In this document: positions 24,628 through 34,357 of the stretch, piece after piece
Numbering within the stretch: the first letter of the stretch is position 1
How the letters are laid out: the number at the start of each line of letters is the position of its first letter
Position numbers and translations under genes: made by a program
DNA from: Jatrophihabitans cynanchi
GTDB taxonomy: Bacteria; Actinomycetota; Actinomycetes; Mycobacteriales; Jatrophihabitantaceae
Assembly (NCBI RefSeq): GCF_027247405.1
Contig: NZ_CP097463.1
Coordinates: 2,728,001 to 2,792,000, forward strand
Length of the DNA stretch: 64,000 bases
Direction of reading: 5' to 3'
The notes under the pieces: model-generated
Told to the model about the DNA's origin: nothing
The model's database searches: none
Seen by the model: the letters and a program-made list of their open reading frames with translations, nothing else

Positions 24628-24852
24628 TCAGCCCTGCTTGTTGCCCAGCGCGACCAGCACGCCGGCCAGTGCGAAGTACTTGTTGCTGCCGAGATCGGCG
24701 ATCGTCTTGATGCCGAGCGCCTCGCGCAGCTGTTCGTCGTGCTTCTCGGTCAGGCCGGCGAGCGCGGACGGCGGTGCGGCGAGGATCTCGTCCAGCGACT
24801 TGTTCTCGTACGCCTTGTCCAGGCCCTTTTCGAGGTTGACGGAGATTGCCAT
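24628..24852 (-). CDS. Small conserved helical protein
   Basis: A 74-residue protein, ATG at 24852 with AAGGA upstream. It contains SALAGLTEKHDEQLREALGIKTIADLGSNK, a helix-hairpin-helix-like segment (LGIKTIADLG), and a hydrophobic C-terminal helix (YFALAGVLVALGNKQG). I recognise it only as a type of small actinobacterial protein. It lies 62 bases downstream of the methyltransferase gene and may share its transcript. Confidence 0.7.
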   Translation of the reverse strand: MAISVNLEKGLDKAYENKSLDEILAAPPSALAGLTEKHDEQLREALGIKTIADLGSNKYFALAGVLVALGNKQG

Positions 24853-24914
24853 GGTCCGGTCCTTCCCTCGTCCGGCCGCTGCTGCGGCACGGTCCTGCGC
24901 GCCAGCCTTGCCCA

Positions 24915-25745
24915 TCACCGGCGGCCGGGCAAGAGCGGTGCGATCGCCGGCCACGCGACGGTGAGTTCACCGTGCCGCGCGCGGTCGGTCCGCACCGGCC
25001 AGCGGTCCTGCAACCCGGTGCAGGCGGCGATCCAGCGCTGTCGCCTGCCGAACGGGGCGAGCGCTGCCGCCGCGTCCCACGCCGCGTCCAGGTCGCTCAG
25101 GAAGGCGTGGATCGGCTGCCCCGGAACGTTGCGGTGGATCAGCAGCTTCGGCAACCGCTCGGCCAGATCACCCGGGCGCACAAGGGATTCGACGCGGCAG
25201 GCGAGCGTGAGGCTCACCGGCCCGGACGCGTCGAGCAACACCCAGCCGGCCAGCCGGCCGAGCTCGTCGCTGGTGCCTTCGACGATCAGGCCGCCCGGGG
25301 CGAGCCCGGCCCGCATCCGCGTCCACGCCTCGGCGGCCGCGTCCTCGTCGTACTGGCGCAGCACGTTCGCGGCCCGTACCAGGTCGGGGCGGTGCGCGGC
25401 GAACTCGAAGCCGCCGCGGGCGAAGGTCAGCCGCGGTGGCGCGGCGGCGGGCAGGGCCGTGGCCACCCGCATCGGGTCGAGCTCGAGGCCGAGCACCCGC
25501 ACGTCCGGGCAGACGCGCTGCAACCGTGCCGCCAGCTCGATCGAGGTGATCGGGCTCGCCCCGAAGCCCAGGTCGACGACAAGCGGCGCCTCGACAGCGC
25601 GCAGTGCCCCGCCCAGCGTCGCGGTGATCCAGTTGTCCATGCGGCGCAGCCGATTCGGGTTCGTGGTGCCGCGCGTCGGCAACCCCAGTACGCGAGCGCG
25701 GCCGGCCGCCAGCCGGGACCGCGACTTGCGGGGTGCGTTGATCAC
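24915..25745 (-). CDS. SAM-dependent methyltransferase-like protein
   Basis: A 276-residue protein with a class I methyltransferase core: motif I VVDLGFGASPITSIELA, motif II VLGLELDP, and GLAPGGLIVEGTSDELG downstream. The GTG start at 25745 leaves 26 bases to the divergent murB start, so the two promoters must overlap. The substrate is unknown. A similar predicted methyltransferase lies beside murB in other actinobacteria, which supports the call. Confidence 0.8.
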   Translation of the reverse strand: MINAPRKSRSRLAAGRARVLGLPTRGTTNPNRLRRMDNWITATLGGALRAVEAPLVVDLGFGASPITSIELAARLQRVCPDVRVLGLELDPMRVATALPAAAPPRLTFARGGFEFAAHRPDLVRAANVLRQYDEDAAAEAWTRMRAGLAPGGLIVEGTSDELGRLAGWVLLDASGPVSLTLACRVESLVRPGDLAERLPKLLIHRNVPGQPIHAFLSDLDAAWDAAAALAPFGRRQRWIAACTGLQDRWPVRTDRARHGELTVAWPAIAPLLPGRR

Positions 25746-25757
25746 GAACGCAAAGGG

Positions 25758-25763
25758 TAGCGT
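25758..25763 (+). promoter_or_regulatory. -10 hexamer TAGCGT upstream of murB
   Basis: TAGCGT ends 8 bases before the GTG start of murB, with no ribosome binding site, fitting a leaderless transcript. Confidence 0.4.
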
Positions 25764-25771
25764 CGCGGATC

Positions 25772-26785
25772 GTGCCCGACCTGCTCGCCGACCTGACCAC
25801 GCTGCGCCTCGGCGGACCCGCCGCACGCACGGTCACGGTGGCGAGCGCGGACGAGCTGGTCGATGCCGTGCAGACCGCCGACGCCGCCGGTGAACCGGTG
25901 CTCGTGGTCGGCGGTGGCAGCAACCTGGTGGTGGCCGACGCGGGTTGGCCCGGCGCGGTGATCGTGATCCGTAGCGAGGGAATCGGCTGGACCGGGCTCG
26001 GCGACCGCGTGAGCGTCACGGCACAGGCCGGCGTGGTCTGGGACGACCTGGTCGCGATCACGGTCCGGGAAGGCTGGTCCGGGCTCGCGCCGATGTCGGG
26101 AATCCCCGGCCTCGCCGGCGCCACGCCGATCCAGAACGTAGGCGCGTACGGCAGCGAGGTCGCCGACGTCATCAGCACGCTGACCGTGCTCGACCGGCGC
26201 ACCGGCGCAGTCGAACGGTGGGATCCGGACCGGTGTGGATTCGGCTTCCGCACCAGCGCGTTCAAGCACACCGACCGGTACGTGGTACTCGACGTGACGT
26301 TCGAACTGGTTCGCAGCGAACTGAGCGGCCCGGTGCGCTACCTCGAACTGGCCCGCCGGCTCGGCGTCGAGCCGGGCGAACAGGTTGCGCTGGCGCGGAT
26401 GCGCGAGGTCGTGCTGGACCTGCGACGCAGCAAGGGCATGCTGCTGGACGCGGTCGATCACGACACGTGGAGCGTCGGCTCGTTCTTCGTCAACCCGTTC
26501 GTCGAGCCGGGCCTCGTCCCGGACGGCTGCCCGCACTGGGTGGTCGACGAGCAGGTGAAGCTGTCCGCCGCCTGGCTCATCGAGAACGCCGGCTTCGGCA
26601 AGGGGTTCAGCGGCGGACGCGAGCACGTCAGCGTCTCGACCAAGCACACCCTCGCGCTCACGAACCGGGGCGGCGCGACGACCGCGGAGCTTCTCGATCT
26701 CGCGGCCGAGATCCGCACCGGCGTCCAGGCCCGGTTCGGCGTCACGCTGCGCCCCGAGGCGCACCTGGCCGGCGTCACGCTCTGA
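25772..26785 (+). CDS. murB: UDP-N-acetylmuramate dehydrogenase
   Basis: Reduces UDP-N-acetylglucosamine enolpyruvate to UDP-N-acetylmuramate in peptidoglycan synthesis, using FAD and NADPH in the cytoplasm. The 337-residue product has an FAD-binding PCMH domain (about 10-180), with VVGGGSNLVVAD and SGIPGLAGATPIQNVGAYG, and the MurB C-terminal domain with GSFFVNP carrying the proton-donor Ser237 and RPEAHLAG with a conserved Glu. The length is typical of a type I MurB. Likely leaderless GTG start. The position matches murB (Rv0482) in mycobacteria. Confidence 0.97.
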   Translation: MPDLLADLTTLRLGGPAARTVTVASADELVDAVQTADAAGEPVLVVGGGSNLVVADAGWPGAVIVIRSEGIGWTGLGDRVSVTAQAGVVWDDLVAITVREGWSGLAPMSGIPGLAGATPIQNVGAYGSEVADVISTLTVLDRRTGAVERWDPDRCGFGFRTSAFKHTDRYVVLDVTFELVRSELSGPVRYLELARRLGVEPGEQVALARMREVVLDLRRSKGMLLDAVDHDTWSVGSFFVNPFVEPGLVPDGCPHWVVDEQVKLSAAWLIENAGFGKGFSGGREHVSVSTKHTLALTNRGGATTAELLDLAAEIRTGVQARFGVTLRPEAHLAGVTL

Positions 26786-26944
26786 TTCGCCCGTGACGGC
26801 CCCGATCCCACTGCCGGCCCCGGTGCCGAAGGCAACTGCGCGCCGGCTCGTGGTCGCCGATTCGTGCTGTGCCGTGACTCGGGCATGATTTGCGGGGTAC
26901 ACGTGTTACGTCAGCCACGGGTCGGCACAGGAGAGGGGCGACGG

Positions 26945-28216
26945 GTGCATCGCATCGCGCGCGCTGGCCTCCCCCGACGGGTCGCCATGCTCAGCGTGCA
27001 CACCTCCCCGCTGGACGCCCCCGGCGGTGGCGACGCGGGCGGCATGAACGTCTACATCGTCGAGACGGCCAAACGGCTGGCGGCCGACGGCGTCGAGGTC
27101 GAGATCTTCACCCGCGCGACGTCCAGCGACCAGCCGCCGCGGGTCGAGCTGGAGCCGGGCGTGCTCGTCCGGCACGTGACCGCCGGGCCGTTCGAAGGGC
27201 TGGCCAAGGGCGACCTGCCGGCCCAGCTGTGCGCCTTCACCGCAGGTGTGATGCGCGCCGAGGCGTTCCAGGACCCGGGCTGGTACGACGTGATCCACTC
27301 GCACTACTGGCTGTCCGGGCAGGTCGGCTGGCTGGCCCGCGAGCGTTGGGGTGTGCCGCTCGTGCATTCGGCACACACCCTGGCCAAGGTAAAGAACGCG
27401 CTGCTCGCGGCCGGTGACGTCCCCGAGCCGCGGGCCCGCATCATCGGCGAGGAGCAGGTGGTGGCCGAGGCGGACCGGTTGATCGCGTCCACCGCCGAAG
27501 AGGCCGACGAGCTGGTCAGGCTCTACACGGCCGACCCGGCACGGGTGCGGACGATCGCCCCCGGCGTCGACCTGGACACGTTCACGCCCGGCGACCGGGC
27601 CGCCGCGCGGTCGGCCCTCGGGTTGCGCGCGGACGTGCCGACGCTGCTGTTCGTCGGGCGGATCCAGCCGCTGAAGGCGCCGGACGTGCTGTTGCGCGCC
27701 GCGTCGCTGCTGCAGGCCCGCGTGCCCGCACTGCAGGTCGTCGTGCTCGGCGCACCCAGCGGCTCCGGCCTGGACGAGCCGAACTGGCTCACCGGCATCG
27801 CCGATTCGCTGTCGCTGCAGGACACCGTCCGCTTCGTCCCGCCGGCCGACCGGGCTACCGTCGCGCAGTTCTACCGCGCCGCGGACCTGACCGTCGTGCC
27901 CAGCTACAACGAGTCGTTCGGATTGGTCGCGCTCGAGTCGCAGGCCTGCGGAACCCCGGTGGCGGCCGCAGCCGTCGGCGGGCTGACGACCGCGGTGGCC
28001 GACGGAGTCTCCGGGGTGCTCGTCGACGGGCACGAGCCCGAGCAGTGGGCCAAGGTGCTGGGCGATCTGCTGTGTGCGCCCGCCGAACTCGCGCGGTTGA
28101 CCGACGGCACCCGGGCGAACGCGGAGCGGTTCAGCTGGACGCGCACCACGAGCGCCCTGATCGACGCGTACGCCGAGGCGATCGGCGCGCTGCGGAGTCA
28201 GGCCGTGGCTCGGTGA
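26945..28216 (+). CDS. mshA: D-inositol-3-phosphate glycosyltransferase
   Basis: First committed enzyme of mycothiol synthesis: transfers GlcNAc from UDP-GlcNAc to 1D-myo-inositol 3-phosphate. The 423-residue GT4 retaining glycosyltransferase shows [18 protein letters not shown] near the N-terminus, [14 protein letters not shown] in the donor domain, and the [17 protein letters not shown]-x7-E signature. The GTG start at 26945 has GGAGAGGGG 6 bases upstream; an open frame to 26864 exists but lacks this site. The stop overlaps the ybjN-like start as GTGA. Presence of mshA supports an actinobacterial source. Confidence 0.95.
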   Translation: MHRIARAGLPRRVAMLSVHTSPLDAPGGGDAGGMNVYIVETAKRLAADGVEVEIFTRATSSDQPPRVELEPGVLVRHVTAGPFEGLAKGDLPAQLCAFTAGVMRAEAFQDPGWYDVIHSHYWLSGQVGWLARERWGVPLVHSAHTLAKVKNALLAAGDVPEPRARIIGEEQVVAEADRLIASTAEEADELVRLYTADPARVRTIAPGVDLDTFTPGDRAAARSALGLRADVPTLLFVGRIQPLKAPDVLLRAASLLQARVPALQVVVLGAPSGSGLDEPNWLTGIADSLSLQDTVRFVPPADRATVAQFYRAADLTVVPSYNESFGLVALESQACGTPVAAAAVGGLTTAVADGVSGVLVDGHEPEQWAKVLGDLLCAPAELARLTDGTRANAERFSWTRTTSALIDAYAEAIGALRSQAVAR

Positions 28217-28713
28217 GCGACCGGGCGAGCGCGCAGGACGTGATCGCCGACGTGCTGCACGATCAGGAGCTCGAGCACGAGCGGCTGGACGAGCGCACCT
28301 TCGCCGTCGCGCTCCCCGGCGAGAAGCGGCTGAAGACGGCTTGTGTGCTGACCGTGGCCACGCACGCGCTGGAGATCGAGGCGTTCGTGATGCGCAAGCC
28401 GGACGAGAACGCGGAGCAGGTGTACGCCTACCTGCTGCAGCGCAACGCCCGCATGTACGCGGTGTGCTGGGCGATCGACTCGGCCGGGGACGTCTACCTG
28501 ACCGGCCGTGTGCCGCTGTCGTCGATCACACCCGAGGAGATCGATCGCATCCTGGGCTGCGTGCTCGAGTACGCCGACGGCACGTTCAACACCCTGCTCG
28601 AGATGGGCTTCGCGACCTCGATCCGCCGCGAGTGGGCCTGGCGGGTCAAGCGCGGCGAGTCGCTGGCGAACCTGCAGGCGTTCAAGGCCTTCGCCGAACG
28701 CCCCGCCGAGTGA
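28213..28713 (+). CDS. YbjN domain-containing protein
   Basis: A 166-residue cytoplasmic protein of the YbjN family, which adopts a type III secretion chaperone-like fold and has no established reaction. The central [26 protein letters not shown]-type region (about 54-80) and [22 protein letters not shown] follow the family. GTG at 28213 overlaps the mshA stop by GTGA. The same mshA-ybjN pair occurs in mycobacteria (Rv0486-Rv0487). Confidence 0.9.
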   Translation: MSDRASAQDVIADVLHDQELEHERLDERTFAVALPGEKRLKTACVLTVATHALEIEAFVMRKPDENAEQVYAYLLQRNARMYAVCWAIDSAGDVYLTGRVPLSSITPEEIDRILGCVLEYADGTFNTLLEMGFATSIRREWAWRVKRGESLANLQAFKAFAERPAE

Positions 28714-28768
28714 ACGATGCCCGGACCGCCACGCTGTGGGGGTGTTCACGGCTGGCAGGATTGAGGGC

Positions 28769-29509
28769 GTGCCGACCCTGATCCTGCTCCGCCACGGCGA
28801 GAGCGACTGGAACAACAAGAACCTGTTCACCGGCTGGGTGGACGTCGACCTGAGCGAGGCAGGCGTGGCCGAGGGCCGCCGCGGCGGCGAACTGCTGCGC
28901 GAGCACGGCTTGCTGCCGGACGTGGTGCACACGTCGTTGCTGCGCCGCGCGATCCGCACCGCGAACATCGCGCTGGACGTCGCCGACCGGCACTGGCTGC
29001 CGGTGCGTCGCTCGTGGCGGCTCAACGAACGGCACTACGGCGCCTTGCAGGGCAAGGACAAGGCGCAGGTTCGCGACGAGTTCGGCGACGAGCAGTTCAT
29101 GCTGTGGCGCCGCTCGTACGACACCCCGCCGCCGCCGCTGGCCGACGACGACCCGCACAGCCAGGTCGGCGACGCGCGGTACGCGGATCTGCTGGACAGC
29201 GTGCCGCGCACCGAGTGCCTCAAGGACGTCGTGGCGCGGCTGCTGCCGTACTGGTACGACGCGATCGTGCCCGACCTGCGCAACGGCACCGTGCTGGTGG
29301 CCGCGCACGGCAACTCGCTGCGGGCGCTGATCAAGTACCTGGACAAGATGTCCGACGACGCCGTGGTCGCCCTGAACGTGCCCACCGGCATCCCGCTGCG
29401 GTACGAGCTGGACGCGAGCACGATGCTGCCGACCCGGCCCGGCGAGTACCTCGACCCGGACGCCGCGGCCGCCGCGATCCAGGCCGTCGCAAACCAGGGC
29501 AAGAAGTAG
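28769..29509 (+). CDS. gpmA: 2,3-bisphosphoglycerate-dependent phosphoglycerate mutase
   Basis: Glycolytic enzyme interconverting 3- and 2-phosphoglycerate. The 246-residue protein has LLRHGES (catalytic His9), [14 protein letters not shown], the proton-donor region and the second catalytic His in [13 protein letters not shown] at 28769 gives the usual N-terminus immediately before the RHG strand; an earlier GTG near 28739 is less likely. It lies between ybjN and senX3, as gpm1 does in mycobacteria. Confidence 0.95.
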   Translation: MPTLILLRHGESDWNNKNLFTGWVDVDLSEAGVAEGRRGGELLREHGLLPDVVHTSLLRRAIRTANIALDVADRHWLPVRRSWRLNERHYGALQGKDKAQVRDEFGDEQFMLWRRSYDTPPPPLADDDPHSQVGDARYADLLDSVPRTECLKDVVARLLPYWYDAIVPDLRNGTVLVAAHGNSLRALIKYLDKMSDDAVVALNVPTGIPLRYELDASTMLPTRPGEYLDPDAAAAAIQAVANQGKK

Positions 29510-29597
29510 CGTCTCGCGGGGTCGTCGCGGTTCCGCCGGTCACCTCGCCGGACCTCGACGTTCGGCGCGCGCGGAGGCGGTCCGTACCATCGTCGGC

Positions 29598-30818
29598 GTG
29601 TGGGGCTTCGCGATCGCGGTCGGTGTGATGTGCCTGGTGCTCGGCGTGTTCGCCGGGGTCAGGCTGTCCGAGCGGCGGGCCGCCGACCGCGCGGCTCGGG
29701 CCCCGCAGCCCTCGGCGAGCCGGCCGCGTCTCGTCGCACAGCTTCCCGCGTTGTCCTCGCTCGTCATCGAGGCGCTGGACAGCGGCGTCGTGGTGCTGGA
29801 CGAGCAGGAGCGGGTGGTGCTGGTGAACCCGGCGGCGCGCGCCATGGACGTCGTCGCGGTCGACCAGCTGGCGTTCGAGCCGCTGCGCGAGGTCGCCCGC
29901 CGTGCCCGCGAGGTGGGCGGCGCGATCGCCGAGGCCGTCGATCTGCCGATCGGCCGGCTGGGACGCGAACCGATCGCGCTGGCGGTCACCGCGGTGCCGA
30001 TCAGTGACGGGCAGAACCCGAATTCGACCGCGCTGCTGCTGACCGACCTGAGCGAGCAGCGCCGCCTGGACGCGGTGCGCCGCGACTTCGTCGCCAACGT
30101 CTCGCACGAGCTGAAGACGCCGGTCGGGGCCCTGACCCTGCTGGCCGAGGCGGTTCAGGACGCCGCCGACGCTCCCGAGGCGGTGGCCCGCTTCGCCGGC
30201 CGGATGCAGCACGAGAGCTCCCGGCTGGCCAAGCTCGTCGGCGAGCTGATGGAGCTGTCCCGGGTGCAGGGCGTCGATCCGATGCCGGGCGGCTCCGAGG
30301 CCGACGTGGCAGTGCTCGTCGCCGACGCCGTGGATCGCGAGCGGCTCGCTGCGGAAACGGCGTCGATCGCCATCGACGTGCAGTGCGAGGACGACCTGGT
30401 GGTGCGCGGCAATGCCGAGCAGCTCACCGCCGCGATCGCGAACCTGGTCGAGAACGCGGTCGCCTACAGCGAGCCGGACACGAGGGTCAGCGTCACCGCG
30501 CGTGCCGGGGCCGATCACCAGGCCCGTCCGATCGTCGACATCGTGGTCACCGACCAGGGCATCGGGATCGACAGCACCGACCAGGACCGCATCTTCGAGC
30601 GCTTCTACCGCGTCGACCCGGCACGCTCGCGGGCCACGGGTGGCACCGGCCTCGGCCTGGCGATCGTCAAGAACATCGTCACCAACCACCTCGGCCGGGT
30701 CAGCGTGAGCAGCGTCCCGGGTGCCGGCTCGACGTTCACGATCCGTTTGCCGCGCGTTCACTCAGTTGCTGGATCGTCGGTGCTGGAGCCGGAGGTCGGC
30801 GCCGCATCGTCCGTGTGA
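29598..30818 (+). CDS. senX3: Phosphate-responsive sensor histidine kinase SenX3-like
   Basis: A 406-residue membrane histidine kinase. It has one clear N-terminal membrane helix, a PAS-like region (about 50-145), HisKA with phospho-acceptor His170 (NVSHELKTP), and HATPase_c with NLVENAVAYSEPD and TGGTGLGLAIVKN. In mycobacteria and corynebacteria SenX3/PhoR-like kinases respond to phosphate through the Pst system and PhoU; that role is by homology and position. GTG start at 29598, with TACCAT 7 bases before, suggests leaderless transcription. regX3 follows after 10 bases. Confidence 0.92.
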   Translation: MWGFAIAVGVMCLVLGVFAGVRLSERRAADRAARAPQPSASRPRLVAQLPALSSLVIEALDSGVVVLDEQERVVLVNPAARAMDVVAVDQLAFEPLREVARRAREVGGAIAEAVDLPIGRLGREPIALAVTAVPISDGQNPNSTALLLTDLSEQRRLDAVRRDFVANVSHELKTPVGALTLLAEAVQDAADAPEAVARFAGRMQHESSRLAKLVGELMELSRVQGVDPMPGGSEADVAVLVADAVDRERLAAETASIAIDVQCEDDLVVRGNAEQLTAAIANLVENAVAYSEPDTRVSVTARAGADHQARPIVDIVVTDQGIGIDSTDQDRIFERFYRVDPARSRATGGTGLGLAIVKNIVTNHLGRVSVSSVPGAGSTFTIRLPRVHSVAGSSVLEPEVGAASSV

Positions 30819-30828
30819 AAGGGGTCAG

Positions 30829-31509
30829 GTGACCCGCGTACTGATGGTCGAGGACGAGGAGTCCTTCTCCGACGCGCTGTCCTTCCAGCTGCGCCGTGAG
30901 GGTTTCGAGGTGGAGATCGCCGCGGACGGCCACGACGCCCTGACGGCTTTCGACCGGGGCGGCGCGGACATCGTGCTGCTGGATCTCATGCTGCCGGGAC
31001 TGTCCGGCACCGAGGTGTGTCGCGCGCTTCGCGCCAGGTCGGCCGTGCCGATCATCATGGTCACCGCGCGGGACGCGGAGGTCGACAAGATCGTCGGGCT
31101 CGAGCTCGGCGCAGACGACTACGTCACCAAGCCGTACTCCTCACGCGAGTTGATCGCCCGGATCCGCGCCGTGCTGCGCCGCGGCATGGAGCCGGACGAA
31201 CTGTTGCCTTCGGTGGTGGAGGCCGGGCCGGTGCGGATGGACGTCGAGCGGCACACCGTCTCGGTCGAGGGGCGGCCGGTGGCGATGCCGCTGAAGGAGT
31301 TCGACCTGCTGGAGCTGCTGCTGCGCAACGCCGGACGGGTGCTCACCCGCGGCCAGCTGATCGACCGGGTCTGGGGCTCGGACTACGTCGGCGACACCAA
31401 GACCCTCGACGTCCACGTCAAACGGCTGCGCGCCAAGATCGAGCCCGATCCGGGAACGCCCAAGTACCTGGTGACCGTGCGGGGGCTGGGTTACAAGTTC
31501 GAGGCCTGA
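30829..31509 (+). CDS. regX3: Response regulator RegX3-like, OmpR family
   Basis: Partner of the upstream kinase; activates phosphate-starvation genes in relatives. The 226-residue protein has a receiver domain with phospho-acceptor Asp52 (LLLDLMLPG) and Lys in VTKPYSS, and a winged-helix DNA-binding domain ending in [12 protein letters not shown] and [13 protein letters not shown] at 30829 has AAAGGGG upstream. Its last 19 bases overlap the end of the convergent gene at 31491-32300. Confidence 0.94.
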   Translation: MTRVLMVEDEESFSDALSFQLRREGFEVEIAADGHDALTAFDRGGADIVLLDLMLPGLSGTEVCRALRARSAVPIIMVTARDAEVDKIVGLELGADDYVTKPYSSRELIARIRAVLRRGMEPDELLPSVVEAGPVRMDVERHTVSVEGRPVAMPLKEFDLLELLLRNAGRVLTRGQLIDRVWGSDYVGDTKTLDVHVKRLRAKIEPDPGTPKYLVTVRGLGYKFEA

Positions 31510-32300
31510 GTAGCGGCCGCTGCCGCGGTCGCGGGATGGACGGCGACCAGCCCGAGCTTGAGCCGGTCGGCGCACAGCCGGGCCAGCTCGTCGTACGCGG
31601 CAGGGCCGAGCAACGCCGTCAGCTCCGGGGCGTACGAGGCGTACATCGGCTCGCCGCCGACGTGCGCCTCGGGCGAGGACGTGCAGTACCAGTCCAGGTC
31701 GTGGCCGCCCTCGCCCCAGCCGCGCCGGTCGAACTCGCTCACCGTCGAGCGCAGGATCCGCGTCCCGTCCGGACGGTCGACCCACTCCTGCTCGCGGCGC
31801 ACCGGCAGCTGCCAGCACACCTCCGGCTTGGTCTCCAGCGGGTTGCGGCCCTGCCGCAGGGCGAGCGCGTGCAGTGCGCAGCCGATGCCGCCCGGGAAGC
31901 CCTCGCGGTTGGCGAAGATGCAGGCGCCGTCGACCACGCGGGTCTTCTTGCGCCGCTCGTCCTCGACCTCGTCCTTGACGAAGATGTCCAGCTTGGGCCG
32001 GCCGGACGCGCGCGCCTCGTCGTAGAACTGCCAGATGTCCGGCGTCAGCTCCTGGGCGTACGCGCGCACCCGCTTCTCGTCGGCGCGATCGGAGAAGAAC
32101 GCGCCGTGGTTGCAACACCCGGTGCTCGCCTGGCCGGCGATCGTCCCGTGACAGCCGCGGCCGAAGATGCAGGTCCACCGCGAGCACAGCCAGGTCAGGT
32201 CTGCCCGGATCCAGTGCGACTCGTCGGCCGGGTCGGCGAACTCGATCCACTCGCGCGGGAAGTCGAGCGGGACCTCGGCGACGTGATCAACGGCAGGCAC
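31491..32300 (-). CDS. Cysteine-rich conserved protein, possible metal-cluster binder
   Basis: A 269-residue protein from GTG 32300. Cysteines 39, 44, 50, 62 and 63 ([21 protein letters not shown]) and later CIF, GCALHAL and [11 protein letters not shown] recall YkgJ/DUF3109-like proteins that bind zinc or an iron-sulfur cluster. It is a conserved actinobacterial type, but I do not know its reaction. The 3' end overlaps regX3 tail-to-tail by 19 bases. The start is 26 bases from the divergent ppx start. Confidence 0.75.
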   Translation of the reverse strand: MPAVDHVAEVPLDFPREWIEFADPADESHWIRADLTWLCSRWTCIFGRGCHGTIAGQASTGCCNHGAFFSDRADEKRVRAYAQELTPDIWQFYDEARASGRPKLDIFVKDEVEDERRKKTRVVDGACIFANREGFPGGIGCALHALALRQGRNPLETKPEVCWQLPVRREQEWVDRPDGTRILRSTVSEFDRRGWGEGGHDLDWYCTSSPEAHVGGEPMYASYAPELTALLGPAAYDELARLCADRLKLGLVAVHPATAAAAATQASNL

Positions 32301-32314
32301 GGTGTTCAGCGTAA

Positions 32315-32320
32315 TAGTCT
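32315..32320 (+). promoter_or_regulatory. -10 hexamer TAGTCT upstream of ppx
   Basis: Ends 6 bases before the ATG at 32327 without a ribosome binding site; consistent with leaderless transcription. Confidence 0.45.
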
Positions 32321-32326
32321 TCGCGA

Positions 32327-33259
32327 ATGCGGCTCGGTGTGCTGGACGTGGGGTCCAACACCGTGCACCTGCTCGTGGTCGACGCGTACCGCGGTGCCGA
32401 GCCGACGCCGCAGCGCTCGCACAAGAGCGAGCTGCGCCTGTTCGAGCTGCTCGGCCGCGACGGCGAGCTGGCCAAGCGCGACGTGTCCGCGCTCGTCGAC
32501 GCGGTGGCCGAGGCGAAGAAGGAGGCCAAGGCGCTCGACTGCGACGAGCTGCTCGCCTTCGCGACCTCGGCGGTGCGTGATGCCGGCAACTCGGCCGCGG
32601 TGCTCGAGCGGGTGCTGGCACAGACCGGCGTCGAGCTGGCCGTGCTGTCCGGCGAGGACGAGGCCCGGCTGACCTTCCTGGCCGTGCGCCGCTGGTACGG
32701 CTGGAGCGCCGGCCGGCTGATCTGCCTGGACATCGGCGGTGGCTCGCTCGAACTCGGCGCCGGAAGCGACGAGGACCCGGACGTCGCCATCTCGCTGCCG
32801 CTGGGGGCGGCCCGGCTCACCCGGGACTGGTTCGACGCCGATCCGCCGGACAAGGGCCAGATCGCGGCACTCGGCGCGTACGCCGCCGAGCAACTCGCCG
32901 AGCCGGCGACCCGGCTGCTGGCCGGTGGGGCCCCGGACCGGGTCGTCGCGACCAGCAAGACGTTCCGCACGCTGGCCCGACTGGCCGGCGCCGCGCCCAG
33001 CTCGGCGGGCCCGCGCGAGCGGCGCACATTGACCCGGGTCGGGCTCACCCAGATCACGGCGTTCATCTCGCGGATGAACTCCGGCGACCTCGCGGAGCTG
33101 GACGGGGTGAGCGCCGGCCGCGCGCACCAGGTGCTGGCCGGTGCGGTGGTAGCCGCGGCGGCGCTGGATGCTTTGGGCGTGGGCGAACTCGAGCTGTGCC
33201 CGTGGGCGCTCCGCGAGGGTGTGATCCTGCGCCGGCTGGACTGGCTCACCGGCAGCTGA
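32327..33259 (+). CDS. ppx: Ppx/GppA-family exopolyphosphatase / guanosine pentaphosphatase-like
   Basis: A 310-residue actin-like ATPase-fold phosphatase. N-terminal [13 protein letters not shown] and [10 protein letters not shown] are the two phosphate-binding motifs. It is the short, two-domain type like mycobacterial Ppx1 (Rv0496), lacking the extra C-terminal HD domains of E. coli Ppx. Hydrolyses polyphosphate or pppGpp in relatives. The position after the phosphate-sensing senX3-regX3 pair is shared with mycobacteria. Confidence 0.92.
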   Translation: MRLGVLDVGSNTVHLLVVDAYRGAEPTPQRSHKSELRLFELLGRDGELAKRDVSALVDAVAEAKKEAKALDCDELLAFATSAVRDAGNSAAVLERVLAQTGVELAVLSGEDEARLTFLAVRRWYGWSAGRLICLDIGGGSLELGAGSDEDPDVAISLPLGAARLTRDWFDADPPDKGQIAALGAYAAEQLAEPATRLLAGGAPDRVVATSKTFRTLARLAGAAPSSAGPRERRTLTRVGLTQITAFISRMNSGDLAELDGVSAGRAHQVLAGAVVAAAALDALGVGELELCPWALREGVILRRLDWLTGS

Positions 33260-33274
33260 CGCGGCCGTCCCGGC

Positions 33275-33280
33275 TACCCT
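33275..33280 (+). promoter_or_regulatory. -10 hexamer TACCCT upstream of the isomerase gene
   Basis: Ends 6 bases before the ATG at 33287; no Shine-Dalgarno sequence. Confidence 0.4.
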
Positions 33281-33286
33281 GCGGCC

Positions 33287-34162
33287 ATGGCCCACGATCC
33301 GTCGCACGCGCCGCGCGTGGCGGTCGGCCTGTCCACCGCCTCGGTGTATCCGGAGGGCACCGCGGCCGCGTTCGAGCTGGCCGGCAAGCTCGGCTACGAC
33401 GGCGTCGAGGTCATGGTGTGGACCGACCCGGTCAGCCAGGACCCGTACGCGCTGCTCCGGCTCTCGCAGCACTACCAGGTGCCGATCCTGGCCGTGCACG
33501 CCCCGTGCCTGCTGATCACCCAGCGGGTCTGGACGACCGACCCGTGGGCCAAGTTGCAGCGGGCGCAGTTCGCGGCCGAACTGCTCGGCGCGAAGACGGT
33601 CGTCGTCCACCCGCCGTTTCGCTGGCAGCGCGACTACGCGCGCGGCTTCCGGCGTGGCATCGAGCAACTGGCCGGCGAGACCGACGTCCGGTTCGCGGTG
33701 GAGAACATGTTCCCGCTGCGGGTGCGGGGCCGCGAGATCTCCGCCTACCAGCCGAGCTGGGACGTGGCGGGCGGGGCCGAGACCGACGCCGGGGAGTACC
33801 GCGACTACACCCTGGACCTATCGCACGCGGCGGTGTCCCAGTCGGACGCGCTGGCGATGCTGGAGGCGATGGGTGATCGGCTCAGCCACGTGCACATGGC
33901 CGACGGCACCGGGCTGACCAAGGACGAACACCTGATCCCCGGGCGCGGGACCCAGCCGTGCGCCGAGGTGTTGCGCGAGCTTGCCGCGCGCCGGTTCGAC
34001 GGCACCGTGATCGTCGAGGTGAACACGCGGCGCGCGTTGGACCGGGCAGAACGCGAACGCGACCTGGCCGAGGCGCTCGCGTTCTGCCGCGGGCAGCTGG
34101 CCGCGGCGGGCCGGCCGTCCGGCGCCGGGTCGCGTCCCATCGACCACGCGACGCCGGACTGA
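33287..34162 (+). CDS. Sugar phosphate isomerase/epimerase-like TIM-barrel protein
   Basis: A 291-residue AP endonuclease 2-type TIM barrel. [29 protein letters not shown] opens the barrel (part of residues 13-42), and metal-binding candidates appear in [26 protein letters not shown] and HVHMAD, ending with VIVEVNT. Substrate unknown. It lies 27 bases after ppx, and matches Rv0498 in position. The last codons and stop fall within a 19-bp tandem repeat. Confidence 0.85.
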   Translation: MAHDPSHAPRVAVGLSTASVYPEGTAAAFELAGKLGYDGVEVMVWTDPVSQDPYALLRLSQHYQVPILAVHAPCLLITQRVWTTDPWAKLQRAQFAAELLGAKTVVVHPPFRWQRDYARGFRRGIEQLAGETDVRFAVENMFPLRVRGREISAYQPSWDVAGGAETDAGEYRDYTLDLSHAAVSQSDALAMLEAMGDRLSHVHMADGTGLTKDEHLIPGRGTQPCAEVLRELAARRFDGTVIVEVNTRRALDRAERERDLAEALAFCRGQLAAAGRPSGAGSRPIDHATPD

Positions 34163-34198
34163 CCACGCGACGCCGGACTGACCACCCGGCGCCGCTCT
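34142..34198 (+). repeat. 19-bp tandem repeat spanning a stop codon
   Basis: Perfect copies of GACCACGCGACGCCGGACT at 34142-34160 and 34161-34179, then a diverged third copy at 34180-34198. The isomerase stop (34160-34162) falls at the junction of the first two. This looks like local slippage. Confidence 0.8.
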
Positions 34199-34231
34199 GA
34201 CCACCACGTCCTCAGCCGGCCTTCGCCCTCT

Positions 34232-34304
34232 CGTTGAGTGGCGGCTTTCCGGTTGAGTGGCGGGCTATAGGTCGCCACTCAACGCCGAACCCGCCACTCA
34301 ACGG
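34232..34304. repeat. Nested inverted repeat, TTGAGTGGCGG family
   Basis: GTTGAGTGGCGG occurs twice (34233-34244, 34252-34263), followed by its complement twice (34273-34283 and 34291-34302). Inner and outer arms nest into a long hairpin. It sits between the isomerase and proline dehydrogenase genes. It may be a terminator or an intergenic palindromic repeat. Confidence 0.75.
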
Positions 34305-34344
34305 GGACAACGGGGGAACTACGGGTGGACGATCGGGTGCCCGA

Positions 34345-34350
34345 TAGCCT
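34345..34350 (+). promoter_or_regulatory. -10 hexamer TAGCCT upstream of proline dehydrogenase
   Basis: Ends 7 bases before the preferred ATG at 34358; supports that start over GTG 34325, as a leaderless transcript. Confidence 0.4.
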
Positions 34351-34357
34351 TCCAGGC

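Noticed and set aside
26864-26944. Earlier start for mshA
   Set aside because: The GTG at 26945 has a strong GGAGAGGGG site and gives the expected N-terminus; the upstream codons do not resemble MshA.
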